A stretch of 64,000 nt of DNA from Legionella drozanskii LLAP-1 (GTDB lineage Bacteria > Pseudomonadota > Gammaproteobacteria > Legionellales > Legionellaceae). The DNA lies in contig NZ_LNXY01000028.1 in assembly GCF_001467585.1 (NCBI RefSeq), positions 73,816 to 137,815 of the forward strand, written 5' to 3'. Under the pieces are notes generated by a model. The model was given only the letters and a program-made list of their open reading frames with translations, ran no database searches and was not told the DNA's origin. The translations under genes and the position numbers were made by a program. Shown here piece by piece: positions 8,207-17,692 of the stretch; the stretch's first letter is position 1, and each line of letters opens with the position of its first letter.

Positions 8207-11200
8207 ATGCAGTTTACGGATATTTTTATCAAACGACCAGTACTTGCAACTGTAATCAGCCTGTTGATTTTAGTATTGGGCTTGCGTTCGATAAATTTAT
8301 TACCAATTATGCAATATCCTTTTACTCAAAAAGCAATTGTTACAATCACAACCGTTTATACCGGTGCTGACCCAGCAGTTATTGCTGGTTTTATAACTAC
8401 TCCAATAGAAAATTCAGTTGCTCAAGCGAGCGGTATCGACTATATGACTTCAACGAGCACGCCAGGTGCAAGTACCATCACAGTCAATCTTCTCTTAAAC
8501 TATGATCCGCTGAAAGCTTTATCGGACATTACTACCAAGGTCAATGCGGTTCTTAACCAATTACCAAAAAACTCTCAACAACCGATCATTACTGTTTCTG
8601 TAGGGCAGACAATTCAATCCATGTACATTGGATTTTATAGTGAAGACTTGCCTATTAATAAAATTACTGACTACATAATACGGGTCGTTCAACCTAAATT
8701 ACAATCGATAAACGGTGTTCAGAATGCCCAAATTCTGGGCAACCAAACTTTTGCCTTACGGGCGTGGCTAGATCCGGTAAAATTGGCAGGATATGGAATT
8801 TCGGCTGGCGAGGTGGGGACTGCTCTTTCTAACAATGATTTTATTTCGGCGGCTGGTCGTACTGATGGCCAAATGTTCATTCAAAATTTGACCACCAGCA
8901 CTAACCTCACGAATGTAGAGCAATTTAAAAAAATGGTACTGAGGGCCCAAAATGGTGCAATCATTCGTTTAGAAGATGTTGCTGATGTATCGCTAGGGGC
9001 GCAAAACTATAATTCGACAGTAAGTTTTGATGGTCGTACCGCAGTGTATGTTGGTATTACTGTTGCTCCTTCAGCAAACCTCTTAACGGTGATTAATGAG
9101 ATCAAAAAAATATATCCCTCCATTCACGAGCAATTACCCAAAGGTTTGAACTCTAATATAACCTATGACGCCAGTCTTTTCGTCCAATCCTCTATTGATG
9201 AAGTGATTATTTCCTTAATGGAAGCTTTTTTAATTGTGACCGTCGTTATTTTTCTTTTTCTAGGTTCTTTACGCTCGGTTATTATTCCACTCATAGCGAT
9301 CCCTTTATCGATTATTGGGACATTTTTTGTGATGTTGGTACTTGGTTATTCGATCAATTTATTAACTTTATTAGCTTTGGTGTTAGCAATTGGACTAGTT
9401 GTTGACGATGCGATTATTGTGGTTGAGAACGTGCAGCGCCATATTGAGGAAGGGCAAACTAAATTTAAAGCCGCAATTCTCGGTGCCAGAGAGTTAGCTA
9501 GTCCCATTGTAGCGATCACCGTAGTGTTAGTTGCGGTTTATGCACCTATTGGTTTTATGGGAGGATTAACCGGAGCTTTATTTACTGAATTTGCTTTTAC
9601 ACTGGCAGGTTCTGTCACTGTTTCAGCCGTCGTCGCGCTGACCCTTTCTCCAATGATGTGCTCCAAATTTCTTAAGTCAGAAAATGAAGCAGCAAAAAGT
9701 CGCTTTATGGCTAAAGTCGATCATTTGCTAAAAAAATTGGAAGATGGTTATAAAAAATTGTTATCTAATGCATTGAATTATCTTGCGGTTATTGTTGTTT
9801 TTGCTGTCATTATTTTGCTAAGTAATTATTTTCTATTTGTCACGTCTGACTCAGAACTTGCTCCGCAGGAAGATCAGGGAATCATCATCGCGCAAGTCAC
9901 AGGACCTGCAAATGCTTCCTTGGCACAAACTCAGCTTTATTCAAAACAAGTGAATAAAATATTTAGAAATTATCCTGAAACGGATCATATTTTCGAAGTT
10001 AATGGTAATAATAATGCACTTAACCAAGCCATTGTTGGAATGGTTTTAAAGCCCTGGAATCAGCGGAGTCGCACAACAAATGACATTCAACCTCTAGCTC
10101 AGGAGCAACTCGATAAAATTGCAGGGGCAAAAATAGCGGCATTCCAATTACCTTCTTTGCCTGGGGGAGGTAGTGGTTTACCCATTCAATTCGTTATCAC
10201 GACAACAGAGCCTTTTGAAAAGTTAAATGTAGTGTTGCAAAATTTCCTAGCCAAAGCTCAAAAAGCTGGTATTTATGCTTATATAGATCCCGATCTTAAA
10301 ATTGATCAACTCCAAACTAAGGTTGTGATTAATCGAGATAAAGTGTCGGAATTTGGATTAACAATGCAGGATATTGGTAATATTTTTGATTCAGGTCTTA
10401 GTGAAGGTTACATTAATTACTTTGATTATGCGGGACGTTCTTATCAAGTTATTCCACAGGTTAAACGAATAACACGATTGAATCCGGATCAGTTACTTAA
10501 TTATTATCTAAAAACGAGCCAAGGGACATCCATACCGCTTTCAACCGTTGCAAGTCTAAAAAGGGAAATTGTTCCCGAATCCTTAACTCATTTTCAGCAG
10601 CTTAATTCTGCAACTATTTCGGCAGTGGCTTTTCCCGGTGTGTCGATAGGGCAGGCATTATCAACTTTTGCGAAGATTGCGAAAGAGATATTGCCGCAGG
10701 GATACAATATTGATTACGCTGCACAGTCTCGTCAATTTATTCAAGAAGGTTCAAGTTTAGTTGTTACTTTCTTCTTTGCTTTACTCATTATCTTTTTATC
10801 ACTAGCGGCTTTATTTGAAAGTTTCCGGGATCCACTCATCGTGTTAATTAGTGTGCCTATGTCAATCTGTGGAGCGATGATTTTTATTAGTCTGGGCGTC
10901 GGCCAGGCGACATTGAATATTTATAGCGAGGTGGGCTTAGTAACCTTAATTGGTTTGATTAGTAAACACGGTATTTTGATCGTGGAATTTGCCAACGAAC
11001 TACAGGCCGGTGGTAAAAAGAAACGAGAGGCCATTCTAATGGCTGCTGTTATTCGCTTGCGCCCAATTTTAATGACCACGGCAGCGATGGTTTTAGGGGT
11101 CATCCCTCTCATTATCGCCAGCGGTGCTGGTGCTGAAAGTCGCTACAACATTGGTCTTGTGATTGCGACCGGGATTTCGATCGGTACACTGTTTACTTTG

Positions 11201-11293
11201 TTTGTGGTGCCAGCTATGTACATGTTGCTAGCAGAAGATCATACCCAGAAGGTAGTCGTGGGCAAATTAGAAGACGAAGAAATCCTACCTTAG
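8207..11293 (+). CDS. RND (HAE1-type) efflux transporter permease
   Basis: A proton-driven inner-membrane pump that extrudes drugs, dyes, detergents or other hydrophobic compounds through the adaptor and channel encoded upstream. The 1028 residues match the AcrB/MexB family length. The proton-relay aspartate pair lies in the TM4 motif GLVVDDAIIVVEN (about residue 400), and the TM10 lysine in GLISKHGILIVEFANE. Two large periplasmic loops with porter and docking domains lie between TM1-2 and TM7-8. Because GLxSKHGIL keeps the lysine, the pump should be active. The substrate cannot be told from sequence; the NodT-type partner suggests the MexI/MuxB-like branch, which is inference. An AAGGA site at 8192-8196 precedes the ATG. 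Confidence 0.95.
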   Translation: MQFTDIFIKRPVLATVISLLILVLGLRSINLLPIMQYPFTQKAIVTITTVYTGADPAVIAGFITTPIENSVAQASGIDYMTSTSTPGASTITVNLLLNYDPLKALSDITTKVNAVLNQLPKNSQQPIITVSVGQTIQSMYIGFYSEDLPINKITDYIIRVVQPKLQSINGVQNAQILGNQTFALRAWLDPVKLAGYGISAGEVGTALSNNDFISAAGRTDGQMFIQNLTTSTNLTNVEQFKKMVLRAQNGAIIRLEDVADVSLGAQNYNSTVSFDGRTAVYVGITVAPSANLLTVINEIKKIYPSIHEQLPKGLNSNITYDASLFVQSSIDEVIISLMEAFLIVTVVIFLFLGSLRSVIIPLIAIPLSIIGTFFVMLVLGYSINLLTLLALVLAIGLVVDDAIIVVENVQRHIEEGQTKFKAAILGARELASPIVAITVVLVAVYAPIGFMGGLTGALFTEFAFTLAGSVTVSAVVALTLSPMMCSKFLKSENEAAKSRFMAKVDHLLKKLEDGYKKLLSNALNYLAVIVVFAVIILLSNYFLFVTSDSELAPQEDQGIIIAQVTGPANASLAQTQLYSKQVNKIFRNYPETDHIFEVNGNNNALNQAIVGMVLKPWNQRSRTTNDIQPLAQEQLDKIAGAKIAAFQLPSLPGGGSGLPIQFVITTTEPFEKLNVVLQNFLAKAQKAGIYAYIDPDLKIDQLQTKVVINRDKVSEFGLTMQDIGNIFDSGLSEGYINYFDYAGRSYQVIPQVKRITRLNPDQLLNYYLKTSQGTSIPLSTVASLKREIVPESLTHFQQLNSATISAVAFPGVSIGQALSTFAKIAKEILPQGYNIDYAAQSRQFIQEGSSLVVTFFFALLIIFLSLAALFESFRDPLIVLISVPMSICGAMIFISLGVGQATLNIYSEVGLVTLIGLISKHGILIVEFANELQAGGKKKREAILMAAVIRLRPILMTTAAMVLGVIPLIIASGAGAESRYNIGLVIATGISIGTLFTLFVVPAMYMLLAEDHTQKVVVGKLEDEEILP

Positions 11294-11301
11294 AAGAGTT
11301 T

Positions 11302-11392
11302 ATTAACTTTTAGTTAACATACGTTAACAATTACCTATATTTATTAAATATTTGTTAATAATTATACTGAAACCATCTTTTTCAGTGAGGAG
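11302..11392 (+). promoter_or_regulatory. Upstream region of the MFS gene: spaced GTTAAC sites and a leader hairpin
   Basis: ATTAAC at 11302-11307 and perfect GTTAAC palindromes at 11313-11318 and 11323-11328 repeat at 10-11 base spacing, about one helical turn. A TATACT -10-like element lies at 11363-11368. A 7-base inverted repeat (ACTGAAA at 11366-11372, TTTCAGT at 11380-11386) immediately precedes the GAGGAG ribosome site at 11387-11392. This looks like an operator array plus a leader hairpin, but no regulator gene is adjacent. Confidence 0.4.
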
Positions 11393-11398
11393 ACTGTC

Positions 11399-12595
11399 AT
11401 GGTTTCAAATCTTCGAGTGGCATGGTTACTTAGTTATATCTCTATCGCTTCTTTTTCAGCGACAATTGTAACCCCTGCTCTTCCATTCATTCAATTGCAA
11501 TTTGGTTTAGAAAATGGCCAGGTTGAATGGGTCGTTTCCGCTTTTTTGATAGGCTATGTGATCGGGCAATTAATCTATGGTCCATTGGCTAATCGTTGGG
11601 GTAGAGTCTATGCCTTACGCATTGGTTTAGTCATTAATTTGATAGGCATTTTACTATGTATAACAAGCTTATCTTTTTATAGTTACTGGCTACTCTTAAT
11701 GGGTCGTATGATCTCGGCTCTAGGTGCTGCGGGTGGTTTGGCTTGTACGTTTATGCTAATTAATGAGTGGTTAGCTGAGGAGCAACGCAAAACTGCAATG
11801 GCTTATACCATTTTGTCTTTTACCTTTGGAATTGGTCTAGCGGTTACTTTGGGTGGCATACTTACGGAATATTGGAATTGGACTTATTGTTTTCTATTTT
11901 TATTAGCTCATGGATTGATAATGTTTTTGGGGACTTGGGTTTTTAGTGAAACTTTGCAAAAATCCCAAGTGATCGATCTCGTCACCATTTTTCATAATTA
12001 CAAGCAAGCACTCTCCTCTAGAACTTTAGTTTTATTTGCTTTAGTTGTGGGTCTCGGTTCAGCAATTGGCTATTGTTTCTCTGCTGCTGGGCCACAGATT
12101 GCTAACGAGGTACTGCATTTATCAGCTGCTAGCTATGGCTATTGGAATCTGATCAATATAGTCGGCATGTTGCTAGGAGGGTTATGGGCTAAGAAATTAC
12201 TTAATCAAATCCCAGCGGTTCAAGTCATAAAAATAGGTTTAGCTGGTTGTGCTTTAGGGATTATAAGTATCATGGCGATGAGCTATATGCACTCGATGTC
12301 AGCCGCTTGGTTTTTTCTGAGTACTTTTGCACTCTATGTGTTTAACGGCTTGTTGTTCTCAGGTGGATCATTTATTGCCTCGAATGCCTTGAGTGATAAA
12401 GCAAGTAGTTCATCCATGATGAGCTTTATCAATATGTCCACTGCTACATTCGCAGTCGTGATTATGGGTTATCTTACCTCGAGTCCCTTACAAGCGTTTG
12501 CAGAAATTCTTACCGCGATGTGGATTATCGTTGCGAGTTTATTATTGTTGCATAGTTTATTGAGAAGAGTTCCCGCGAAGCTCAGTAGGATTTGA
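11399..12595 (+). CDS. MFS transporter, Bcr/CflA-like
   Basis: This is a 398-residue major facilitator with about 12 transmembrane helices and no signal peptide. The first helix pattern (FSATIVTPALPFIQLQFG) and the motif-A loop between TM2 and TM3 (YGPLANRWGRVYALRIG) are those of drug/proton antiporters of the Bcr/CflA type. TM5 has the antiporter-style glycine-rich stretch (FTFGIGLAVTLGGILTEYWNW). Substrate is unknown. A GAGGAG ribosome site lies 6 bases before the ATG. Its own regulated promoter region separates it from the RND operon. A GC palindrome follows the stop and separates it from convergent sdaA. Confidence 0.9.
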   Translation: MVSNLRVAWLLSYISIASFSATIVTPALPFIQLQFGLENGQVEWVVSAFLIGYVIGQLIYGPLANRWGRVYALRIGLVINLIGILLCITSLSFYSYWLLLMGRMISALGAAGGLACTFMLINEWLAEEQRKTAMAYTILSFTFGIGLAVTLGGILTEYWNWTYCFLFLLAHGLIMFLGTWVFSETLQKSQVIDLVTIFHNYKQALSSRTLVLFALVVGLGSAIGYCFSAAGPQIANEVLHLSAASYGYWNLINIVGMLLGGLWAKKLLNQIPAVQVIKIGLAGCALGIISIMAMSYMHSMSAAWFFLSTFALYVFNGLLFSGGSFIASNALSDKASSSSMMSFINMSTATFAVVIMGYLTSSPLQAFAEILTAMWIIVASLLLLHSLLRRVPAKLSRI

Positions 12596-12600
12596 TATAA

Positions 12601-12618
12601 GCTGGGCCTTAGCCCAGC
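12601..12618. terminator. GC hairpin between convergent MFS gene and sdaA
   Basis: GCTGGGC (12601-12607) and GCCCAGC (12612-12618) enclose a 4-base loop. There is no strong T-run on either side. It is placed between two convergent stops, so a bidirectional terminator is likely, but its core also resembles the GGGCC repeat at 1653-1676. Confidence 0.5.
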
Positions 12619-12644
12619 CTGTATTCTCCCAATTCGTACGATTG

Positions 12645-14021
12645 TTAGCACTCAGGCTGATTGACTGCCAAACCGCCCAATGAAGTTTCTTTGTAGATAC
12701 TCTGCATGTCTTCACCTGTTTTTTTCATGGTTTTAATCACTTTATCCAATGAAATTTGATGTTGACCATCGCCGATAAGCGCCATACGCGAAGCATTAAC
12801 GGCCTTCACTGAACCCATGGCATTGCGTTCGATGCAGGGGATTTGCACTAGACCTAAAACCGGATCACAGGTCATGCCGAGGTGATGTTCCATAGCAATT
12901 TCGGCAGCATTCTCAATTTGAGCAATAGTGCCGCCTAATACGGCTGTCAACCCTGCAGCGGCCATTGAAGAAGCAACGCCGACTTCCCCTTGACAACCTA
13001 CTTCGGCACCAGAAATAGACGCTCCTTCTTTATAGAGGATACCAATAGCTGCAGCAGTTAGAAAATAAGTATAAATATCTTCATCGCTGAGGCGATCATG
13101 GGCTTCTTGGCAATATTTGAGCACAGATGGAATAATACCCGCTGCACCATTAGTTGGTGCGGTAACGATTCGTCCTCCAGCTGCATTTTCTTCATTGACT
13201 GCCATAGCGTATAAATTGAGTCGATTCATAATATCGGATTGCTCAAAAATACTCGGTACACCTTTATGCTCGATTAGTTTTTTGTATAAATCGGGAGCTC
13301 GACGTTTTAAATTCAATCCCCCAGGGAGTATGCCGGGGTGTTTGCATCCATTTTCAATGCATTCATTCATTACTTTGGCAATTGCTAGGATGCCTCTATG
13401 AATCATGGCCTTATCTCGCCAGGTTAACTCATTGGTCATCATTAATTCGGCAATAGTTAACTGATTATCTTGGCAAAGTTTTAATAATCCACGCGCTGTA
13501 GTAAAAGGATAGGGTGGGGGGCTAATGGTCGAGGAAGTCTTTTCAAACTCTTCTTCAGTAGTGATAAACCCCCCACCAATCGAATAATAAATTTGACTTA
13601 TTAGACTTGCTCCGGAGCTATCGTAAGCTGTAAAGCGCATACCATTAGTGTGTTTTGGTAATAATTCTTTTTGAAAAAATAAAAAATCACTGGGTTCATG
13701 AAACGGAATAATCTTATTCCCGGCAAGAAGAAGTGTATTCGAAGCAATAATTTCATGCATGCGAGGTACCATGCTATCTGGCACAACCGTTTCAGGTGCT
13801 TTGCCCTCCAAACCATTCAAAATTGCTTTGTCGGTGCCATGTCCCTTGCCAGTTAAAGCTAAAGAACCGTACAGTTCGATTTTGACTCTTTCTGTTTTAT
13901 CAAAATATTCAGCGTTCTCGAGTAGACCTAAAAATGCATTAGCTGCAAGCATAGGACCTACAGTATGTGAACTTGATGGACCGATACCTACAGAAAACAA
14001 GTCGAATAGACTGATGCTCAT
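12645..14021 (-). CDS. sdaA: L-serine ammonia-lyase (iron-sulfur L-serine dehydratase)
   Basis: The enzyme deaminates L-serine to pyruvate; serine is a major carbon source for Legionella inside host cells. The fused alpha-beta form of 458 residues starts [20 protein letters not shown]. The iron-sulfur cysteines are at 343 (GCQGEVG), 385 (TCDPVLG) and 396 ([10 protein letters not shown]). The last residue is Cys458 (ending QPEC). In the L. pneumophila enzyme, as I recall, this terminal cysteine is the fourth cluster ligand until serine displaces it, so the match in both length and position is notable. It is divergent from mip, with about 210 bases between the starts, and convergent with the MFS gene. 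Confidence 0.97.
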   Translation of the reverse strand: MSISLFDLFSVGIGPSSSHTVGPMLAANAFLGLLENAEYFDKTERVKIELYGSLALTGKGHGTDKAILNGLEGKAPETVVPDSMVPRMHEIIASNTLLLAGNKIIPFHEPSDFLFFQKELLPKHTNGMRFTAYDSSGASLISQIYYSIGGGFITTEEEFEKTSSTISPPPYPFTTARGLLKLCQDNQLTIAELMMTNELTWRDKAMIHRGILAIAKVMNECIENGCKHPGILPGGLNLKRRAPDLYKKLIEHKGVPSIFEQSDIMNRLNLYAMAVNEENAAGGRIVTAPTNGAAGIIPSVLKYCQEAHDRLSDEDIYTYFLTAAAIGILYKEGASISGAEVGCQGEVGVASSMAAAGLTAVLGGTIAQIENAAEIAMEHHLGMTCDPVLGLVQIPCIERNAMGSVKAVNASRMALIGDGQHQISLDKVIKTMKKTGEDMQSIYKETSLGGLAVNQPEC

Positions 14022-14234
14022 AATGAAAACCCAGGACCAAATATGCTAATTTTAGAAGGAAAACACCCCATAAACAATACAAATCATCTAGTGAGTAATA
14101 AGTTAACTCTAAATATTATGAATTTACAGCGTTTCTTAAACTGCTTTACTAGTAATTTTATTTAAATTTAGGCAGAATGGTGATGCATTTTTGCAAAGTT
14201 CTATTCTGACGAAAGACAAAAAGGGGAATTGTTT

Positions 14235-14963
14235 ATGAAGATGAGATTGGTCGCTGCTGCTGCCATGAGTTTGGCCATGTCAACGACAATAGCTGCAACT
14301 GCTGATACAGCAACATCTGCACCATCAGCGACATCATTATCTACTGATACGGATAAGCTGTCTTACAGCATCGGCGCGGATTTAGGTAAGAACTTCAAGA
14401 AGCAGGGAATTGATATTAGTCCTGCTGCAATGGCAAAAGGTTTACAAGATGGAATGAGCGGCGGTCAACTATTGCTGACTGAAGATCAAATGAAAGAGGT
14501 ATTAAATAAATTTCAGAAAGAATTAATGATGAAGCGAAGCGCTGAATTCAACAAAAAATCTGAAGAAAATAAATCCAGGGGAGAAGCTTTTCTCAAAGAT
14601 AATAAATCCAAAGATGGTGTAGTAAGTTTACCCAGTGGTTTACAATACAAAATCCTTGAAAAAGGGGATGGCGCTAAGCCAGCTAAAGAAGACACGGTTA
14701 CTGTTGAATACACCGGTCGATTAATCAATGGTCAAGTATTTGATAGCACAGAAAAAACTGGCAAACCTGCAACTTTTAAAGTTTCACAAGTGATTCCGGG
14801 CTGGACTGAAGCTTTACAATTAATGCCTTCTGGTTCTACTTGGGAAGTTTATATTCCATCTGATTTAGCCTATGGTCCACGCAGCGTGGGCGGCCCTATT
14901 GGACCTAATGAAACATTAATTTTCAAAATTCGTCTGCTTTCAGTTAAGAAAACTGAAGCCTAA
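14235..14963 (+). CDS. mip: Macrophage infectivity potentiator Mip (FKBP-type peptidyl-prolyl isomerase)
   Basis: Mip is a secreted/outer-surface dimeric prolyl isomerase needed for efficient early intracellular infection by Legionella. The signal peptide ([18 protein letters not shown]) is followed by a short Ala/Thr/Ser-rich linker, an N-terminal dimerisation domain ([15 protein letters not shown]...), a long connecting helix, and a C-terminal FKBP domain from about residue 140 with [27 protein letters not shown] and YIPSDLAYG. The start is the ATG at 14235, 7 bases after AAGGGGA; a TTG two codons earlier is in frame but too close to that site. The Ala/Thr linker makes it about nine residues longer than the 233-residue L. 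pneumophila protein. Confidence 0.97.
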   Translation: MKMRLVAAAAMSLAMSTTIAATADTATSAPSATSLSTDTDKLSYSIGADLGKNFKKQGIDISPAAMAKGLQDGMSGGQLLLTEDQMKEVLNKFQKELMMKRSAEFNKKSEENKSRGEAFLKDNKSKDGVVSLPSGLQYKILEKGDGAKPAKEDTVTVEYTGRLINGQVFDSTEKTGKPATFKVSQVIPGWTEALQLMPSGSTWEVYIPSDLAYGPRSVGGPIGPNETLIFKIRLLSVKKTEA

Positions 14964-14975
14964 TCGATGTTTTTC

Positions 14976-15003
14976 TACCCCAGTGATTAACAAAGCTGGG
15001 GTA
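14976..15003 (+). terminator. Hairpin after mip
   Basis: TACCCCAG (14976-14983) and CTGGGGTA (14996-15003) form an 8-base stem with a 12-base loop just after the mip stop. No long T-run follows, so it may be a weak terminator or an attenuator ahead of the ampG-like gene. Confidence 0.55.
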
Positions 15004-15032
15004 AATACTACCTTCTAGTTGAGCACTGACGC

Positions 15033-16304
15033 ATGAATAAACGCCTACTCATCGTTTTCTTGCTGGGTTTTTCTTCGGGGCTTCCTTTAGCACTTACGAG
15101 TAGTACCCTACAAGCCTGGTTCGCAGATGCTGGTATGTCAGTATTAGCGACGGGCATGCTAAGTTTAGTAGGTATGCCTTATGTATACCGTATTGCATGG
15201 GGTCCAATACTCGACCGTTATTCCCTTTTGCCATTAGGGAAACGTCGCAGCTGGATTTTAGTTATGCAGTTTGCATTACTGCTCGGCTTTAATGCCATGG
15301 CATGGCTCTCACCTACTCAATCTCCAGAGTTGATGGCCATACTCGCCTTCGCCTGTGCCTGTTTTTCAGCGACTCAAGATGTAGCAATCGACGCACATCG
15401 CGTTGAATATTTGCCAACTAAAGAACACGGTTTAGGAGCATCGTTAGCCACATTTGGATATCGCTTAGCTTTATTGATTGCCGGTGGATTTGCACTCGTA
15501 TTAGCTAAACATCTCGGTTGGTCCTATACCTATCGTTTGATGGGGCTTTTAATGCTAATAGGCGTTATAGCTACTTTATGGTCTAGTGAACCTTCAAGGC
15601 CTTCAGATAATCAGCCCGCAAGTTTTGTTGAGTTTTTTATTGCCCCAATGAAAGAGCTTTTTGCTCGACGCGGAATTATCCCCTTATTATTTTTTATTTT
15701 ATTCTACAAACTGGGCGAAGCATTCACTGCAACGACCAGTGGAATTGTGATGCCTTTTTTAATCCAAGGTGTGGGTTTTTCCATCGATACTATTGGTTAT
15801 GTTAATAAAATGATGGGCATTAGTTCGATATTATTGGGTGGTTTAGTGGCTGGAATTTTATTAATTCGTTGGTCATTATACCGCGCTTTATTCGTTTTTG
15901 GTCTCTTGCAGGCTTTCACCAATGTCTTGTTTATTGTTTTAGCGATTGTGGGGAAAAATCTCTTTCTCTTTGCCACGGCAGTGATTTGCGATAATTTCGC
16001 TGCAGGTATGGGGTCTACCGCCTTAGTTGCTTTTTTTATGAGACTTACTAAACAACCTTACACAGCGACCCAATTTTCTCTGTTAGTAGCCATTGCTGCA
16101 TTACCACGAATTTTCTCCGGCCCCTGTGCAGCAGTGTTACAAATGTGGCTAGGTTGGATTGGTTTATATCAACTGGCTTTTCTACTGGCGCTGGGTTTCA
16201 TTCCTTTTCTTATCCTGATTCGTGATCATACTAAAGTGGCAGAGGATTCACAGATTGATGAAAGAAAAGGTTTAAAAGAGGTTAAGATTTTGCAAGAAAA
16301 TTGA
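15033..16304 (+). CDS. AmpG-family muropeptide / MFS transporter
   Basis: AmpG permeases carry anhydro-muropeptides from the periplasm to the cytoplasm during cell-wall recycling. The 423-residue protein has about 12-14 membrane helices. It shows the family's N-terminal pattern FLLGFSSGLPLALTSSTLQAWFADAG, the PYVYRIAWGPILDRY block and FSATQDVAIDAHRVE. The last motif, with an acidic residue after the ATQDIA-like stretch, is characteristic of AmpG rather than of general drug MFS proteins. Legionella genomes often have several AmpG-like paralogues, so transport of other solutes is possible. It lies 69 bases after mip, across a hairpin. Confidence 0.88.
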   Translation: MNKRLLIVFLLGFSSGLPLALTSSTLQAWFADAGMSVLATGMLSLVGMPYVYRIAWGPILDRYSLLPLGKRRSWILVMQFALLLGFNAMAWLSPTQSPELMAILAFACACFSATQDVAIDAHRVEYLPTKEHGLGASLATFGYRLALLIAGGFALVLAKHLGWSYTYRLMGLLMLIGVIATLWSSEPSRPSDNQPASFVEFFIAPMKELFARRGIIPLLFFILFYKLGEAFTATTSGIVMPFLIQGVGFSIDTIGYVNKMMGISSILLGGLVAGILLIRWSLYRALFVFGLLQAFTNVLFIVLAIVGKNLFLFATAVICDNFAAGMGSTALVAFFMRLTKQPYTATQFSLLVAIAALPRIFSGPCAAVLQMWLGWIGLYQLAFLLALGFIPFLILIRDHTKVAEDSQIDERKGLKEVKILQEN

Positions 16305-16366
16305 TGTCTATTTCTTGAGATTGAATTAGTGTAGAGATTGTTCAACGAGAAGCAAAGGGAGCTTAT

Positions 16367-16684
16367 ATGCAGAAAGGATATCAACTAGAGTTTTTTATGG
16401 AGCAAAATGAAAGGCAGGGAAGGAAGCCGCTCCATGAATGGCTTATTGAGGCTGCTCGAGAAAGAGGTATTGCCGGAGCCACTGCTTTTATAGGATCAAT
16501 GGGATTCGGTGAACATCGCAAAGTTCATAGCGCTCATTTTTTCGAGCTTTTAGATCAACCTGTCGAAGTTACAATGATTGCTACAGAAGAGGCAGCTAAA
16601 GAATTATTGAATTATCTTATTCAAGAAAAAGTGAAACTATTCTATGTCAAAATACCAGTAGAATATGGCAGGGTAGGAGAATGA
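16367..16684 (+). CDS. DUF190 family protein
   Basis: This small cytoplasmic protein of 105 residues belongs to DUF190, whose members have a PII/ferredoxin-like fold and may bind small ligands. The recognisable core is GRKPLHEWLIEAARERGIAG followed by ATAFIGSMGFG and a short C-terminal beta segment (VEVTMIATEEAAKELLNYL). DUF190 genes are often near fluoride channel (crcB) genes, but none is present here; the neighbour is the AmpG-like permease, 62 bases upstream. A GGGAG site precedes the ATG. Ligand and partner are unknown. Confidence 0.88.
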   Translation: MQKGYQLEFFMEQNERQGRKPLHEWLIEAARERGIAGATAFIGSMGFGEHRKVHSAHFFELLDQPVEVTMIATEEAAKELLNYLIQEKVKLFYVKIPVEYGRVGE

Positions 16685-16755
16685 ACAAATTGATATTTTG
16701 CTTTGAATAAAGAGGTTAGCTAGGAACTAGACTAGCTAGGTTTCTTGTTTATGAT

Positions 16756-16797
16756 TATCCCTATCACAAAGTTTTACTACACTTCGAGATAGGGATA
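16756..16797. terminator. Ten-base inverted repeat between convergent genes
   Basis: TATCCCTATC (16756-16765) and GATAGGGATA (16788-16797) are perfect arms around a 22-base loop. It lies between the DUF190 gene and the convergent unknown gene, and a TAGCTAG-rich stretch precedes it. No T-run follows, so it is a probable, weak bidirectional terminator. Confidence 0.4.
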
Positions 16798-16810
16798 GGT
16801 AATAGCACCC

Positions 16811-17692
16811 TCAGCAAGTAAAGGAAGCATAGTAGAGATCCTCTGGAATAGTTGAAGGCTCAATTTCTTTTGTTAACCCTAAATATTCAGCTGCTGTTAT
16901 ATAACTATACTTTGATTTTATCAGTCTCATCACTATTTTCATTGCTGCATCCTGACAGGATAAGTCTTGAACGGAAGTAGAATTTAAACCGAAAATAGAC
17001 TGTTCTGTTGCTGAGTTGCAATTCGCGGCACGAATATAGCGATTACCACTAGGATGCAAAAAGCTGAATAAAGTATACGGCTCTTGTGAGCCCAGTAAAT
17101 AATTCACATTTGATTTATAGGTTTCTACATCCAATCCTAATTTGTCATGGAAAGGAATGATATGAACAAAAAGTGGGTATTCTTGAACAGCAACTGAGCG
17201 TTTGTACCACTGCTCTAATTCTTCGTGGATGGTTGAAAAGCGAGGAGTGAATAACCTGGTTTTCCCTGATTGATTTTTAAATCGTGTATCAGGTACTCGT
17301 TGGTGTTCTCCCAGAACAGTTGTTGTATTAGGACGTTTGCTTATAAAACAAACCGTTTTACCCTGTTCATCGGTTACCGATGAGAAAGTATGACCTGGGT
17401 AGATTGAGTCCTCGTAATTACTATTTAAGCGAGTGGTTGGTGTTGTCCAGATAAATAAGCTATTTTTATTTTTCTGGATTATTGAGGTTTGCAAAATTTC
17501 TAAAACGGATTCTAATTTGGTGTCAGAGCTCGAGTTTACTTTTACCAGTTGCCCGTGAGTATTTTCAGGAGGCTGTTCAGAAACTTGCTCCGTTAATTTA
17601 AATGATCTTGCACTGATTGATATTCCTCTTGATTGCAATTGGTACATGCCTGAATGAGGTAATCGCGCATTTCGACAGAATAATTGGCGCAT
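16811..17692 (-). CDS. Unknown protein, Legionella-type orphan (effector candidate)
   Basis: I do not recognise this protein. The likely start is the ATG at 17692, six bases after GGAG (293 residues); a TTG four codons upstream is in frame. It has no signal peptide and no clear membrane segment. The N-terminus is basic (RNARLPHSGMYQLQSRG) and resembles a presequence. The C-terminal tail (TKEIEPSTIPEDLYYASFTC) carries acidic residues, serines/threonines and an end hydrophobic patch, a composition often seen in Dot/Icm-translocated effectors. It is monocistronic, flanked by convergent and divergent genes, and preceded by a long AT-rich leader. Effector status is inference only. Confidence 0.75.
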   Translation of the reverse strand: MRQLFCRNARLPHSGMYQLQSRGISISARSFKLTEQVSEQPPENTHGQLVKVNSSSDTKLESVLEILQTSIIQKNKNSLFIWTTPTTRLNSNYEDSIYPGHTFSSVTDEQGKTVCFISKRPNTTTVLGEHQRVPDTRFKNQSGKTRLFTPRFSTIHEELEQWYKRSVAVQEYPLFVHIIPFHDKLGLDVETYKSNVNYLLGSQEPYTLFSFLHPSGNRYIRAANCNSATEQSIFGLNSTSVQDLSCQDAAMKIVMRLIKSKYSYITAAEYLGLTKEIEPSTIPEDLYYASFTC

